From an uncultured Flavobacteriaceae bacterium (GTDB taxonomy: Bacteria > Bacteroidota > Bacteroidia > Flavobacteriales > Flavobacteriaceae), in assembly GCA_947494715.1 (NCBI GenBank), contig CANLWG010000001.1, forward strand, positions 372,001-436,000: 64,000 bases of DNA, read 5' to 3'. Below the pieces are notes generated by a model that had not been told where the DNA came from, made no database searches, and worked only from the letters and a program-made list of their open reading frames with translations. Position 1 is the first letter of the stretch. Each line of letters begins with the position of its first letter. Shown here one piece after another: positions 1 to 8,557 of this stretch. Made by a program: the position numbers and the translations under genes.

Positions 1-1
1 G

Positions 2-778
2 CTTCCTCCCATTTTGGAGAATGATAGGGAGGATACCCCCCGGTTTTCCTGGTATAACCATTGGGAAGTGCCTGAGCCACGATTAAAATGGACCCTTGAA
101 AATGGACAGCATAAGAATTTGGTACAAGCCTATCTAGCGGCCGTTAGCTTTGTGGATAGTCAGGTAGGAAGAGTACTAGATGCGCTTGAAGCAAATGGAC
201 AGGTCAAAAACACGATTGTAGTGCTCTGGTCCGATCATGGGTACCACTTGGGAGAAAAGGAAATTACCGGAAAGAATACCTTGTGGGAACGCTCTACAAG
301 GGTGCCTCTGATTTTTGCTGGACCTAACATCTTAGAAGGCGGCACATATGATTATCCGGTGGAGCTTCTGGACGTTTATCCCACATTGAACAACTTGTGC
401 AGACTTCCTCAAAAAGCAGACTTGGAGGGTCATAGTTTGTTGCCTCAATTAGGGGATCCGAATACGAAAAGACCTTGGCCTGCTATTACCACCAACAATT
501 GGAACAACCATACCATACGAACCAGGGATTGGCGGTATATTCGCTATGCCGATGGCGGTGAGGAACTATATGATATGGAGAAGGATCCCAATGAATGGAA
601 TAATTTGATTTCTGATGCCCAATATAGGCCCATTGCGGACAGCCTTGGCAAATGGCTGCCAAAAGTCAATACCCCTCCGCATGTGGGCAATTACTTAAGA
701 ATTTTGGAATATAGGGATGGCACTCCGGTTTGGCAAGGAAACAGGATTCTACCGAAAGACCCTATACCTGGATTATAA
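2..778 (+). CDS. Sulfatase, family S1 (5'-truncated by window edge)
   Basis: The frame is open from the first bases, so the start and the CxPxR catalytic motif lie outside the window and only about 258 C-terminal residues are seen. Visible S1 sulfatase features are the SDHGYHLGE motif (metal and sulfate site), a following K-x-TLWER segment, and the C-terminal block ending with TRDWRYIRYADGGEELYD and DPNEWNNL, typical of iduronate-2-sulfatase-like (S1_7-type) enzymes. The enzyme would remove sulfate esters from algal polysaccharide in the periplasm or at the cell surface. An esterase gene follows 14 bp downstream on the same strand, so this looks like the tail of a separate polysaccharide-degradation operon. 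Family is confident; substrate is unknown. Confidence 0.88.
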   Translation, partial: LPPILENDREDTPRFSWYNHWEVPEPRLKWTLENGQHKNLVQAYLAAVSFVDSQVGRVLDALEANGQVKNTIVVLWSDHGYHLGEKEITGKNTLWERSTRVPLIFAGPNILEGGTYDYPVELLDVYPTLNNLCRLPQKADLEGHSLLPQLGDPNTKRPWPAITTNNWNNHTIRTRDWRYIRYADGGEELYDMEKDPNEWNNLISDAQYRPIADSLGKWLPKVNTPPHVGNYLRILEYRDGTPVWQGNRILPKDPIPGL

Positions 779-792
779 GAAACATTTAGATT

Positions 793-1716
793 ATGAGAAC
801 ACTCTTTTTCGCATCCCTTTTATTTTTAACGCAATTTTCCATGGAAATTCAAGCACAGGACACCATTATTCCATTATGGCCCAAGGACAAGATTCCCAAT
901 CGGATAGAGACCGATGAAAAGGAAATCCATAAACGTAATGGTATCTTAAGGATAAGTAAGGTACAGGAGCCTACCATTGAAGTGTATTTACCTGCCCAAA
1001 GTAATGCTACGGGACAGGCCATGCTTATTTTTCCCGGAGGTGGCTATCATATTTTGGCATATGATTGGGAGGGGACGGATATTGCCAAATTTTTGAACGG
1101 AAAAGGTATTGCCGGTATTGTGGTCAAATATCGCTTACCGACCTCAAAATCGGTTACGGAAAAGCACAATGTTCCCTTGATAGATGGGCAACGGGCAATA
1201 CGTTTGGTGCGAAGCAAGGCCAAGGAATTTAATATAGCCCCCGATAAAATAGGGATTATGGGCTTTTCCGCTGGAGGACATGCCGCCTCTACCCTGGGCA
1301 CCCATTTTAATGAAAAAGTGTATAAAGAACAAGATGCCGTGGATGCTGTCAGCGCCAGACCGGATTTTATGGCCCTGATTTATCCCGTGATTACGTTTAC
1401 TCAAATCGAAAAACATTCAGGATCCCAGAAGGCCTTACTTGGCGAAAATCCCGATTCCGAATTGGAAAGACATTTTTCCAATGAATTACAAGTAACTTCT
1501 GAAACACCTGGAACGCTTTTGATTCACGCTATGAATGACACAGGGGTTCCGGTAGAGAATAGCTTGCTCTTTTTCAAGGCATTGAAGGATAAGGGTGTGC
1601 CGGCTACCCTACATGTCTATCCGAAAGGAGGGCATGGTTTCTCCCTAGCTAGGAAGGATTCCCATTTAAGGGGTTGGACAGAGCGCCTTTTCGAGTGGAT
1701 GGAAAGCTTGAAGTAG
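793..1716 (+). CDS. Exported alpha/beta-hydrolase esterase (acetylxylan esterase/BD-FAE type)
   Basis: This 307-residue protein starts with a clear signal peptide (about 22 residues ending AQA/QD). It has the features of the carbohydrate-esterase-like alpha/beta hydrolases: an oxyanion-hole HGGG-like segment (FPGGGYH, near residue 81), a nucleophile elbow GFSAGGH with Ser159, a likely acid Asp249 (AMNDTG) and catalytic His281 (GGHGF). Proteins of this type deacetylate or deferuloylate plant and algal glycans in the periplasm. It follows the sulfatase by 14 bp, suggesting co-transcription and de-decoration of the same polysaccharide. The exact ester substrate cannot be told from sequence. Confidence 0.85.
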   Translation: MRTLFFASLLFLTQFSMEIQAQDTIIPLWPKDKIPNRIETDEKEIHKRNGILRISKVQEPTIEVYLPAQSNATGQAMLIFPGGGYHILAYDWEGTDIAKFLNGKGIAGIVVKYRLPTSKSVTEKHNVPLIDGQRAIRLVRSKAKEFNIAPDKIGIMGFSAGGHAASTLGTHFNEKVYKEQDAVDAVSARPDFMALIYPVITFTQIEKHSGSQKALLGENPDSELERHFSNELQVTSETPGTLLIHAMNDTGVPVENSLLFFKALKDKGVPATLHVYPKGGHGFSLARKDSHLRGWTERLFEWMESLK

Positions 1717-1862
1717 TTTTGGTATTTTTTTGAAAACATAGAAGCAAATCTGTACAACTTTTATATTTTTGCAATCCAATTTTAATAGCATCAATTGTCT
1801 TTTGGCATGTGTGCTTTAAAATTTGGAATTTGAAAATTTTTTGGTGTTAGCCAAAAGAATTT

Positions 1863-1939
1863 CGGGATGTAGCGCAGCCCGGTAGCGCACACGCCTGGGG
1901 GGCGTGGGGTCGCAGGTTCAAATCCTGTCATCCCGACCA
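1863..1939 (+). tRNA. tRNA-Pro (anticodon GGG)
   Basis: A complete 77-nt cloverleaf: acceptor CGGGATG/CATCCCG, D arm GCGC...GCGC, anticodon stem CACGC/GCGTG with loop CTGGGGG (anticodon GGG at 1897-1899), T arm GCAGG-TTCAAAT-CCTGT, and an encoded ACCA 3' end. A terminator hairpin follows a few bases downstream. Confidence 0.97.
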
Positions 1940-1944
1940 AGCTG

Positions 1945-1980
1945 AAAAGTGATTTGCGAAGGCAAATCACTTTTTTATTT
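1945..1980 (+). terminator. Rho-independent terminator of tRNA-Pro
   Basis: A perfect 12-bp or longer stem (AAAGTGATTTGC / GCAAATCACTTT) with a 4-nt GAAG loop runs into a T-rich tail, starting 6 nt after the tRNA CCA end. Confidence 0.92.
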
Positions 1981-2242
1981 TGATTCTACATAAAAAATAG
2001 CTGATTTTGTGTTAAAATCACCTACAAAGGCAACCTATCCGGTTACTTAACTTCGAAGTGTTTCTACATTCCTTGCGTTTGTAGGTTCTCCAAAAACAAA
2101 TGAAGGGGCGGCTATGAAGATATGGCGTTGTTGAAAAATCCTTAAACATTATTACATCAAAGCTGAAGATTTTGATTTATAGAACTTCATCGAGTATTTT
2201 TTTTAACTTACAAAAGGAGGATAATTACAAGAGCACTGTAAA

Positions 2243-3367
2243 ATGGATATGATTTTCACCATAGGGATTTTTACCTCTTTATTTTTCTTTATTCTATTGC
2301 TGAACAAAAAGAATAAATCACTTCCGGATAGAATCCTATCTTACTGGATGCTGATGGTCGGTATCCACTTGGCGAGCACCTACATATACACCAAAGGCTA
2401 TTGGGAGTTATATCCTCACCTTATAGGTATCACAGCTCCGTTCCCACTTTTTTACGGCCCGTTGCTCTATTTGTACGTAGTTTACTCGGTTAAGGACAGT
2501 CATCGACTAAGTAAGAAAGATTTCTTCCATTTCCTTCCTATTGTAGTGAGCTATCTCTATATGTCCAGATTTTATTTTTTTTACTCGGCCAAAGAAAAGA
2601 GACTTGTGGATAAAGGAGAGATAGATGATTTTGGCACCTTTGGCAATATTTTAGTGGTGGCAATTATAATTTCAGCAATTTCATATGCCATATATTCCTA
2701 TCGATTGTTAAACAGGCATAGAAGACTTATAGAGGATAACTTTTCCAACGTTGAAAGGATTACTCTTAATTGGTTAAAAAGCTTTATTTGGGGCGTAGGG
2801 CTCATTTTCCTTACTGCTGCCTTGATTCTAATCTCAAGGGATATTTTGGGAATTGAGTATTCCTTTAATCCTGAGTTCATATTTTATTCTATGATAGTGT
2901 TTTCCATCCTATGTCTCGGATATTTCGGCATTAGGCATCAAAATATATTTACGGATAACAAGGTTTTGGAAATTAGGGATGAAACAAAAGCTACTTACAA
3001 AAATTCCGGTCTAAAGGAAGATTTGGCTCACATAAAGCATAAGGCCCTTGTCGGGTTAATGGAAGAACAGAAGCCCTATTTGGAACCAAATTTGAATTTA
3101 AACACAATGGCGGATAAACTTGATTTACCGCTTCATCATCTATCACAAATAATAAATCAGTTTGAAGGGCAGAATTTCAACGATTTTGTCAATAAGTATC
3201 GAGTAGAAGAATTTATTGAAAGGGCCGCCAAGGACAAACAGTTTAGTTTCTTGGCCTTGGCCCTGGATTCCGGGTTTAACTCCAAATCTACTTTCAATTC
3301 GGTCTTCAAAAAGCACAAAGGAGTCACACCTTCCAAATACATGGCTAACTATACTTCGAAGGCATAA
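2243..3367 (+). CDS. Membrane-anchored AraC-family transcriptional regulator
   Basis: The 374-residue protein has an N-terminal half of about six to seven hydrophobic segments (residues 1-235, for example FTSLFFFILLL, FPLFYGPLLYLYVVYSV and FYSMIVFSILCLGYFGI). A cytoplasmic linker and a C-terminal AraC-type double helix-turn-helix follow (about residues 275-370; LNTMADKLDLPLHHLSQIIN, then ALDSGFNSKSTFNSVFKKHKGVTPSKY). This 7TM-AraC arrangement is common in Flavobacteriaceae and suggests direct membrane sensing coupled to DNA binding. Its target may be the CPBP/DUF2807/receptor genes downstream on the same strand; that is inferred from proximity only. The ligand is unknown. Confidence 0.9.
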   Translation: MDMIFTIGIFTSLFFFILLLNKKNKSLPDRILSYWMLMVGIHLASTYIYTKGYWELYPHLIGITAPFPLFYGPLLYLYVVYSVKDSHRLSKKDFFHFLPIVVSYLYMSRFYFFYSAKEKRLVDKGEIDDFGTFGNILVVAIIISAISYAIYSYRLLNRHRRLIEDNFSNVERITLNWLKSFIWGVGLIFLTAALILISRDILGIEYSFNPEFIFYSMIVFSILCLGYFGIRHQNIFTDNKVLEIRDETKATYKNSGLKEDLAHIKHKALVGLMEEQKPYLEPNLNLNTMADKLDLPLHHLSQIINQFEGQNFNDFVNKYRVEEFIERAAKDKQFSFLALALDSGFNSKSTFNSVFKKHKGVTPSKYMANYTSKA

Positions 3368-3525
3368 CAGAACGAATAGACTTTTGTGATATTCCTATAA
3401 CCATCAAATAATCAACACTTAAGAGTCCAATCCTATAATGTTGCACCTATAAATAGTGCGACATCATAATATCGGTCGATTGATGACCAAAAATCTCGTC
3501 CATTTGCTTCATAAAATAAAAAACC

Positions 3526-4383
3526 ATGTTGAGCAAAATGGAAATCGGACATTATCGCCACGCCAGTTTATTTTATTTTTTGTCCATACTTATCCCGTGG
3601 ATTATTTGGTTCATTGTTGCTTACGTAAGTCATACATATCTAAATCAACATGTCTTATGGACCAGCTTTGGTAGTCTGCTAGGGCTTTTAGCACCTTTAT
3701 GTATTGCTTTAGCATTAATTCTTCCAAATAAAAAGCTCAGAAAGGACTTTTATGGCAGGGTTTTGAACCTCGAGAAAGTGAAGCAGAAATACCTGATTGT
3801 GGTATTTCTTTTAATGCCATTTAGCATTTTGGTTGCTCAATTGGTTTCGCTGTTCTTTGGTTATAGCCCAGACCAATTTCAATTCAGGGGAGGGTTCACA
3901 TTCTCTTCAGGAATATTCCCCGTTTGGTTTATGTTAATAGCCGCCCCAATTGTTGAGGAGCTTGCATGGCACTCCTATGGAACGGATTCACTTTTAAACA
4001 AATTCAGTTTACTAAAAACCTCAATGTTGTTTGCATTTTTTTGGGGTCTTTGGCATTTGCCGTTGTCTTTCATCAAGGACTATTATCACAGCAATTTGGT
4101 GGAAACCGGCATACTGTATTCAGTCAATTTCTTTGTGAGCCTGTTTCCTTTTGTGTTAATAATGAATTGGCTTTACTATAAGTGCAATAGGAGCATCTTA
4201 GTGACTATAATCTTTCATATTTCAGCGGGATTATTCAACGAAATCTTTGCTACCGAACCCATGAGTAAGGTCATTCAAACAGGCCTCCTCATTGCATTCT
4301 CCATTTTCCTCATAACAAACAATAAGTCATTCTTTTTAAGAACTAGAAAGAAATGGAAATACATCAAAAACAATAATCAATAA
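3526..4383 (+). CDS. CPBP-family intramembrane glutamic protease (CAAX protease type II-like)
   Basis: The 285-residue polytopic membrane protein has the three CPBP/ABI motifs: EELAWHS with Glu144-Glu145, FFWGLWHLP with His177, and the last helix IIFHISAG with His231. The canonical first motif is EExxxR; here the Arg position is His, a moderate deviation. Members of this family cleave within or near membranes or act as self-immunity proteins to bacteriocins. The gene ends 11 bp before the DUF2807 lipoprotein gene, so the two are probably co-transcribed. The physiological substrate is unknown. Confidence 0.85.
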   Translation: MLSKMEIGHYRHASLFYFLSILIPWIIWFIVAYVSHTYLNQHVLWTSFGSLLGLLAPLCIALALILPNKKLRKDFYGRVLNLEKVKQKYLIVVFLLMPFSILVAQLVSLFFGYSPDQFQFRGGFTFSSGIFPVWFMLIAAPIVEELAWHSYGTDSLLNKFSLLKTSMLFAFFWGLWHLPLSFIKDYYHSNLVETGILYSVNFFVSLFPFVLIMNWLYYKCNRSILVTIIFHISAGLFNEIFATEPMSKVIQTGLLIAFSIFLITNNKSFFLRTRKKWKYIKNNNQ

Positions 4384-4394
4384 TTACAGAAATC

Positions 4395-5204
4395 ATGAAA
4401 ACAAAAAAAACAGAAGTATTGAAAACGAATTATGTCTTTCAAAAGGAAAATCAGGTTTTTCTTCTTGACAGGGAAAACAAATTGACAAAATCGTATGAAC
4501 CCATAAGCTTTAATTGGATTCCCGTTAAAAATTTCAACAAAATCAATATTTGGTTCATTTTGGTGACTTATTGTGGTTTAATGCTCTTTACATCATGTAG
4601 TGACAAAGACGATGATCTTTTCATTGGGTCTCAAAACCTAACTTCAGAGATGAGACAAGTAGATGAATTTACCAAATTAAAAAGTACGGGAGTATTCGAA
4701 GTGAATATCACCCAAGGAGATTCCCAAGCTGTTGAAATTACTGCAGATGATAATATTATTGGAAGAGTAAGGACCAAAGTTGTGGATGGTGAATTGAGAC
4801 TTGAGTTGCCCAGTGATACATATAGGGATATTACGCTTAGGGCAAAAATACAGGTGCAGCAATTAAACGGAATTCAGAATTCTGGTGTGGGAGACGTGGT
4901 TGCCAGCAATATCAATTCCGATCAAAGCTTCTCAATTTCAAATTCTGGAGATGCTGGGATAAGAATTTCCGGAACCTCAAAAAGCCTAACATGCTTTAAT
5001 GAAGGAACCGGGGATATTAATGGTTTTGATTTTTTGGTTGATGATGCAGACTTGGAAATCATTGGGTCGGGCTCAATTGAAATAAGTTGTGTGGAGACCC
5101 TGACAGGTGAAATTTCCGGAAGTGGTAATATTTCTTACAAAGGTAATCCCTCGGTTAGCACCAATATCATGGGTTCTGGTAAGATAATAAAGGTTGGGGA
5201 CTAA
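4395..5204 (+). CDS. DUF2807 (GIN domain) putative adhesin lipoprotein
   Basis: The protein has 269 residues. From about residue 88 it shows the head-GIN/DUF2807 beta-helix pattern: FTKLKSTGVFEVNITQGD, then EITADDNIIGRVRTKV, then repeated G-x-G-D-I and SGSGSI turns up to the C terminus (IMGSGKIIKVGD). An unusual N-terminal stretch of about 50 residues precedes a hydrophobic segment ending LMLFTSC-SD, which looks like a lipobox with Cys68. Family members usually begin directly with the signal peptide, so the extension is odd and the true start may be later. Family role is unclear (surface or periplasmic adhesin-like). Confidence 0.8.
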   Translation: MKTKKTEVLKTNYVFQKENQVFLLDRENKLTKSYEPISFNWIPVKNFNKINIWFILVTYCGLMLFTSCSDKDDDLFIGSQNLTSEMRQVDEFTKLKSTGVFEVNITQGDSQAVEITADDNIIGRVRTKVVDGELRLELPSDTYRDITLRAKIQVQQLNGIQNSGVGDVVASNINSDQSFSISNSGDAGIRISGTSKSLTCFNEGTGDINGFDFLVDDADLEIIGSGSIEISCVETLTGEISGSGNISYKGNPSVSTNIMGSGKIIKVGD

Positions 5205-5218
5205 GAACAATTAAAACA

Positions 5219-5785
5219 ATGGTTATGAACGGTTCATTAAAATATTCGAAACCAAAATTTATCCTTGAGATCCAATCGAATTCTGCTCTTTGTCAAGGAA
5301 TAGGGAAGAAGCAGGAAAGAACAATCAAGTACTCCAGGACCGTTCATGACTCTTGGTATGCAATAAGGACGTTGGGTTTAAGTATCGGTGCTAAATCAAA
5401 AATTCTTGGACTGCTTTTTTTGGTAAGTACGGTGTCGTTGAGCCAGCATTTGACCCAGTTTGAAAAAGGTTCCCAACCTGATACCTATGCCGTACAAAAG
5501 TTTCTAAAACCCACTAATTTTCATATAAATCATGATAGTAGCTGTAGCTCCAAGACAGTGAGTAAAACCAATGGGGTTTTTAGGTTAGCCGATTATTTCA
5601 AGCCTGATTTAGGATTCTATTATCATTGGAATGGCTCAAAGGTTAGTCATGTTGTATCGGTAGACGTTCAAAACCTTGCCAGTAACAACCTTGAAGGATT
5701 TATCTACAACGAAAAATCAAAAGAGTTGGAAAAATCCAGTCCATTTTTTCTGGTTCCATTTATCAAGTACAGGTTGAAATTCTAA
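5219..5785 (+). pseudogene. Remnant of a TonB-dependent receptor (C-terminal strands only)
   Basis: The 188-residue frame has a hydrophobic segment around residues 60-80 (ILGLLFLVSTVSLSQ). Its last ~72 residues read as the end of a TonB-dependent receptor: FRLADYFKPDLGFYYHW, SVDVQNLASNN, and a terminal strand ending FIKYRLKF. The neighbouring full-length receptor ends in the same pattern (WSLQVLNAGTTQ ... IPNLSYKIEF). The plug and nearly all of the ~22-strand barrel are missing, so the gene is best read as an internally deleted receptor. It could still be translated as a small exported protein. It lies 14 bp after the DUF2807 gene. Confidence 0.6.
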
Positions 5786-6009
5786 TTCTATTGTGATCGA
5801 TAATCATTTGTTTCCTATGGGAAGCAAACACCTAGCAGATGTGGGGGGCAACTACTAGCTCAGCTTTATTCTGAGTGATTTAATGAGATTGAAGTGACGG
5901 GGATTTTGTAAAAAAACCCTTCGTACCGAGGATTAGGTTGCCTCCTATGTCCGCTCATCACCGCAACTATTAATAATTCAATATTCGTTGAATTCTAAGA
6001 CAAAATGAA

Positions 6010-8352
6010 ATGAGAAGTTTAATAATAGCACTGTTTTCCGTTGGTTTTTTCAATTGGTCCGGTGCACAAACGATTACACAGACGGTCAAGGGAAAAGTGA
6101 CCGATGCGAATACACAGGAAGTCCTAATTGGGGCGACCGTAACACTTTTTGGTTCAAAACCGGTTTTAGGGACAATAACCGATTTGAATGGACTATTTGT
6201 CCTAAACCAAGTTCCTGTAGGAAGACAGGATTTTGAAGTAAGAATGATTGGGTACGAAAGTTTTCTGGTTTCTGGGATTCTAGTGGGATCAGGAAAGGAA
6301 GTCATACTTGAAATTACACTTACCCCATTGACCACAAATCTTGATGAAGTGATAGTTGCTTACCGAAGAAATAGGGAAAAAGCAATAAATACAATGGCAA
6401 CGGTCAGTAATCGACAATTCACAGTCGAAGAAACCCAGCGTTATGCAGGAGGGTTAAATGACCCAGGAAGATTGGTGTCTTCTTTTGCGGGTGTAGCAGC
6501 CCCATCCGTAAGTAGTAATGGAATTTCAGTAAGGGGCAACAGCCCTTCAGGATTGCTATGGAGGATTGAAGGAGTAGAAGTCCCTAGTCCAAATCACTTT
6601 GCCGATTTAACAATAGCTGGTGCTGGTGCATTAACAGTTTTAAGTAGTCAAATGATGGGGAACAGTGATTTTTATACAGGCGCTTTCCCTTCTGAATATG
6701 GAAATGCCATATCTGGTGTTTTCGATATTAACTTAAGGAAGGGTAACTCTACAAATAGAGAATACACCTTTCAAGCTGGGGTTCTTGGTCTGGATTTTGC
6801 CACCGAGGGTCCGTTTAAAAAAGGGGGTAATGGAACTTACTTGCTTAATTACCGATATTCTACTCTTGGTCTAATTGGGTCGTTCTTGCCCAATGATGCA
6901 GGGGTTTTGAAGTATCAGGATTTATCCTTTAAAATAAATATGCCAACAAAGAAATGGGGTACTTTTTCATTTTGGGGTATTGGGGCATATGACGCAGTTG
7001 ATACTGAGGCGGAAGATATGGAAGAATGGGCGTCAAGGTCAGATCGTGAAAATTCCGAAACCTCTTTATACATGTTTGCTTCAGGTTTGAATCATAAACA
7101 AATAATAAGCCCGAAAACAGTCATAAATTCAACACTGTCCTTATCTGGGAATGGTACTTCTTTTGAAGAACAATATGTGGATGATGACCTTCAAGAATTG
7201 CCTCAATCGGATGCAAGGAAAAACAATTTTAAGCTTACATTACAGTCCAACCTGACCTCATTTTTCAGTAGCACCCATACCAATAGAACAGGATTTTATC
7301 TTAACGGTTTGGCTTACGATTTAAGAGTTGATGATGTCGAAACAACTCAATCTTTGCCAAGGCCTATTGTTGATGAGGACGGACAGTCTTACCTGCTACA
7401 GTTTTACAGTCAATCTAAATTTAATTTGTCATCAAAATGGACTTTGAATGCTGGTTTTCATTCACAGTACTTTGGTCTGAACAATGAATTCACATTAGAG
7501 CCCAGGGTTTCATTGGACTACAAGTTGGGCTCTAAAAGTAACTTGGCATTGGGTTATGGCCTTCACAGTAGGATGGAGCCATTGTCCATATACTTTGTTA
7601 GGGACGAAGAAGGAATTCAACCAAACAAAAATTTGGATCTAATGAAGTCAAACCATTTTGTGTTGTCATTTAATACTATGATCAATGACAATATAAGATT
7701 GAGTATAGAACCCTATTATCAGTCTCTGTACGACGTTCCTGTAGAGCTTAATGGATATGTTTCAACCCTTAACATTGAAGACAATCTTTTTTTCGACAGG
7801 TCTTTGGTAAGTAAAGGAACCGGCAGGAATATAGGTATTGATTTGACCCTTGAGCGCTACCTCAAGAATGGGTTTTATTATCTGTTTACCACTTCAATAT
7901 TCGATTCCAAGTATACAGCCAATGATGGAATTGAACGCAATACCAGATACAACAAGAACTATGTTTTTAATGCCATACTAGGGAAAGAGTGGCAAGTAGG
8001 AAAAAACAAGAACAACATATTTGGAGCGAATTTCCGACTAAATTATTTGGGGGGAAACAGGATAGAGACGATTGATTCAGAGGCTTCAATTGTAAATCAG
8101 GATGTGGTATATGGCGAGGTAGGCAATGAAATTTCCTTTTCAGAAAAACACAAAGATTTACCTATTGGGTCTTTTACCTTAACGTACCGAAAGAACAAAC
8201 CAAGGCACTCATCGGTCTGGAGCCTGCAAGTTTTAAATGCCGGGACAACCCAGGAATTTCAAACCGATGTTTTTAATACCAATACCCAAAGTATTGAACA
8301 AAAATTTTCAGGAATAGTAATCCCCAATCTTAGTTATAAAATTGAGTTTTAA
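6010..8352 (+). CDS. TonB-dependent outer-membrane receptor with carboxypeptidase-regulatory-like domain
   Basis: The 780-residue protein has a signal peptide (about 1-20, ending SGAQT), a CarboxypepD_reg-like domain (about 25-108; VKGKVTDANTQEVLIGATV), a plug domain (about 115-250; GISVRGNSPSGLLWRIEGVEVP and the SDFYTGAFPSEYGNAISGVFDI block) and a beta-barrel to the terminal YKIEF. It takes up a large substrate across the outer membrane with TonB-ExbBD energy. No SusD gene is adjacent, and the barrel is shorter than SusC (~1000 residues), so a sugar substrate is not implied. The ATG at 6010 is chosen because an upstream ATG at 6005 runs into a stop at once. Confidence 0.9.
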   Translation: MRSLIIALFSVGFFNWSGAQTITQTVKGKVTDANTQEVLIGATVTLFGSKPVLGTITDLNGLFVLNQVPVGRQDFEVRMIGYESFLVSGILVGSGKEVILEITLTPLTTNLDEVIVAYRRNREKAINTMATVSNRQFTVEETQRYAGGLNDPGRLVSSFAGVAAPSVSSNGISVRGNSPSGLLWRIEGVEVPSPNHFADLTIAGAGALTVLSSQMMGNSDFYTGAFPSEYGNAISGVFDINLRKGNSTNREYTFQAGVLGLDFATEGPFKKGGNGTYLLNYRYSTLGLIGSFLPNDAGVLKYQDLSFKINMPTKKWGTFSFWGIGAYDAVDTEAEDMEEWASRSDRENSETSLYMFASGLNHKQIISPKTVINSTLSLSGNGTSFEEQYVDDDLQELPQSDARKNNFKLTLQSNLTSFFSSTHTNRTGFYLNGLAYDLRVDDVETTQSLPRPIVDEDGQSYLLQFYSQSKFNLSSKWTLNAGFHSQYFGLNNEFTLEPRVSLDYKLGSKSNLALGYGLHSRMEPLSIYFVRDEEGIQPNKNLDLMKSNHFVLSFNTMINDNIRLSIEPYYQSLYDVPVELNGYVSTLNIEDNLFFDRSLVSKGTGRNIGIDLTLERYLKNGFYYLFTTSIFDSKYTANDGIERNTRYNKNYVFNAILGKEWQVGKNKNNIFGANFRLNYLGGNRIETIDSEASIVNQDVVYGEVGNEISFSEKHKDLPIGSFTLTYRKNKPRHSSVWSLQVLNAGTTQEFQTDVFNTNTQSIEQKFSGIVIPNLSYKIEF

Positions 8353-8557
8353 TGAATGAATTCTTACTACTTGGATAAAAGTAGATATTGATGTGTATGT
8401 GCTTTGTCCTTTAGAAGGATAAGTCCCTCGTAATGATTTTGGAAACAAAGCCCAAACCATACCTAAACTCATGAGGGTTTGGATGGAATGGGTTTTGGCC
8501 TCTACTTCACCGAAGAAGTAAGTCATCGGCTTTTTTTATCTTTAAGAACCGGACTAT

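Noticed and set aside
2021-2085. Inverted repeat CCTACAAA ... TTTGTAGG between the tRNA and the AraC gene
   Set aside because: The arms are 8 bp and about 50 bp apart in AT-rich DNA; no direct repeat of the tRNA 3' end was found nearby, so an integration site is not supported.
3456-3674. 72-codon frame overlapping the CPBP protease start
   Set aside because: It lies in another frame over the well-supported protease gene and has no recognisable feature.
6010-8352. TonB receptor as the SusC of the beta-glucan operon
   Set aside because: It is separated by three sensor/channel genes, is shorter than SusC proteins, and has no SusD partner. It groups better with the DUF2807/receptor-fragment genes.
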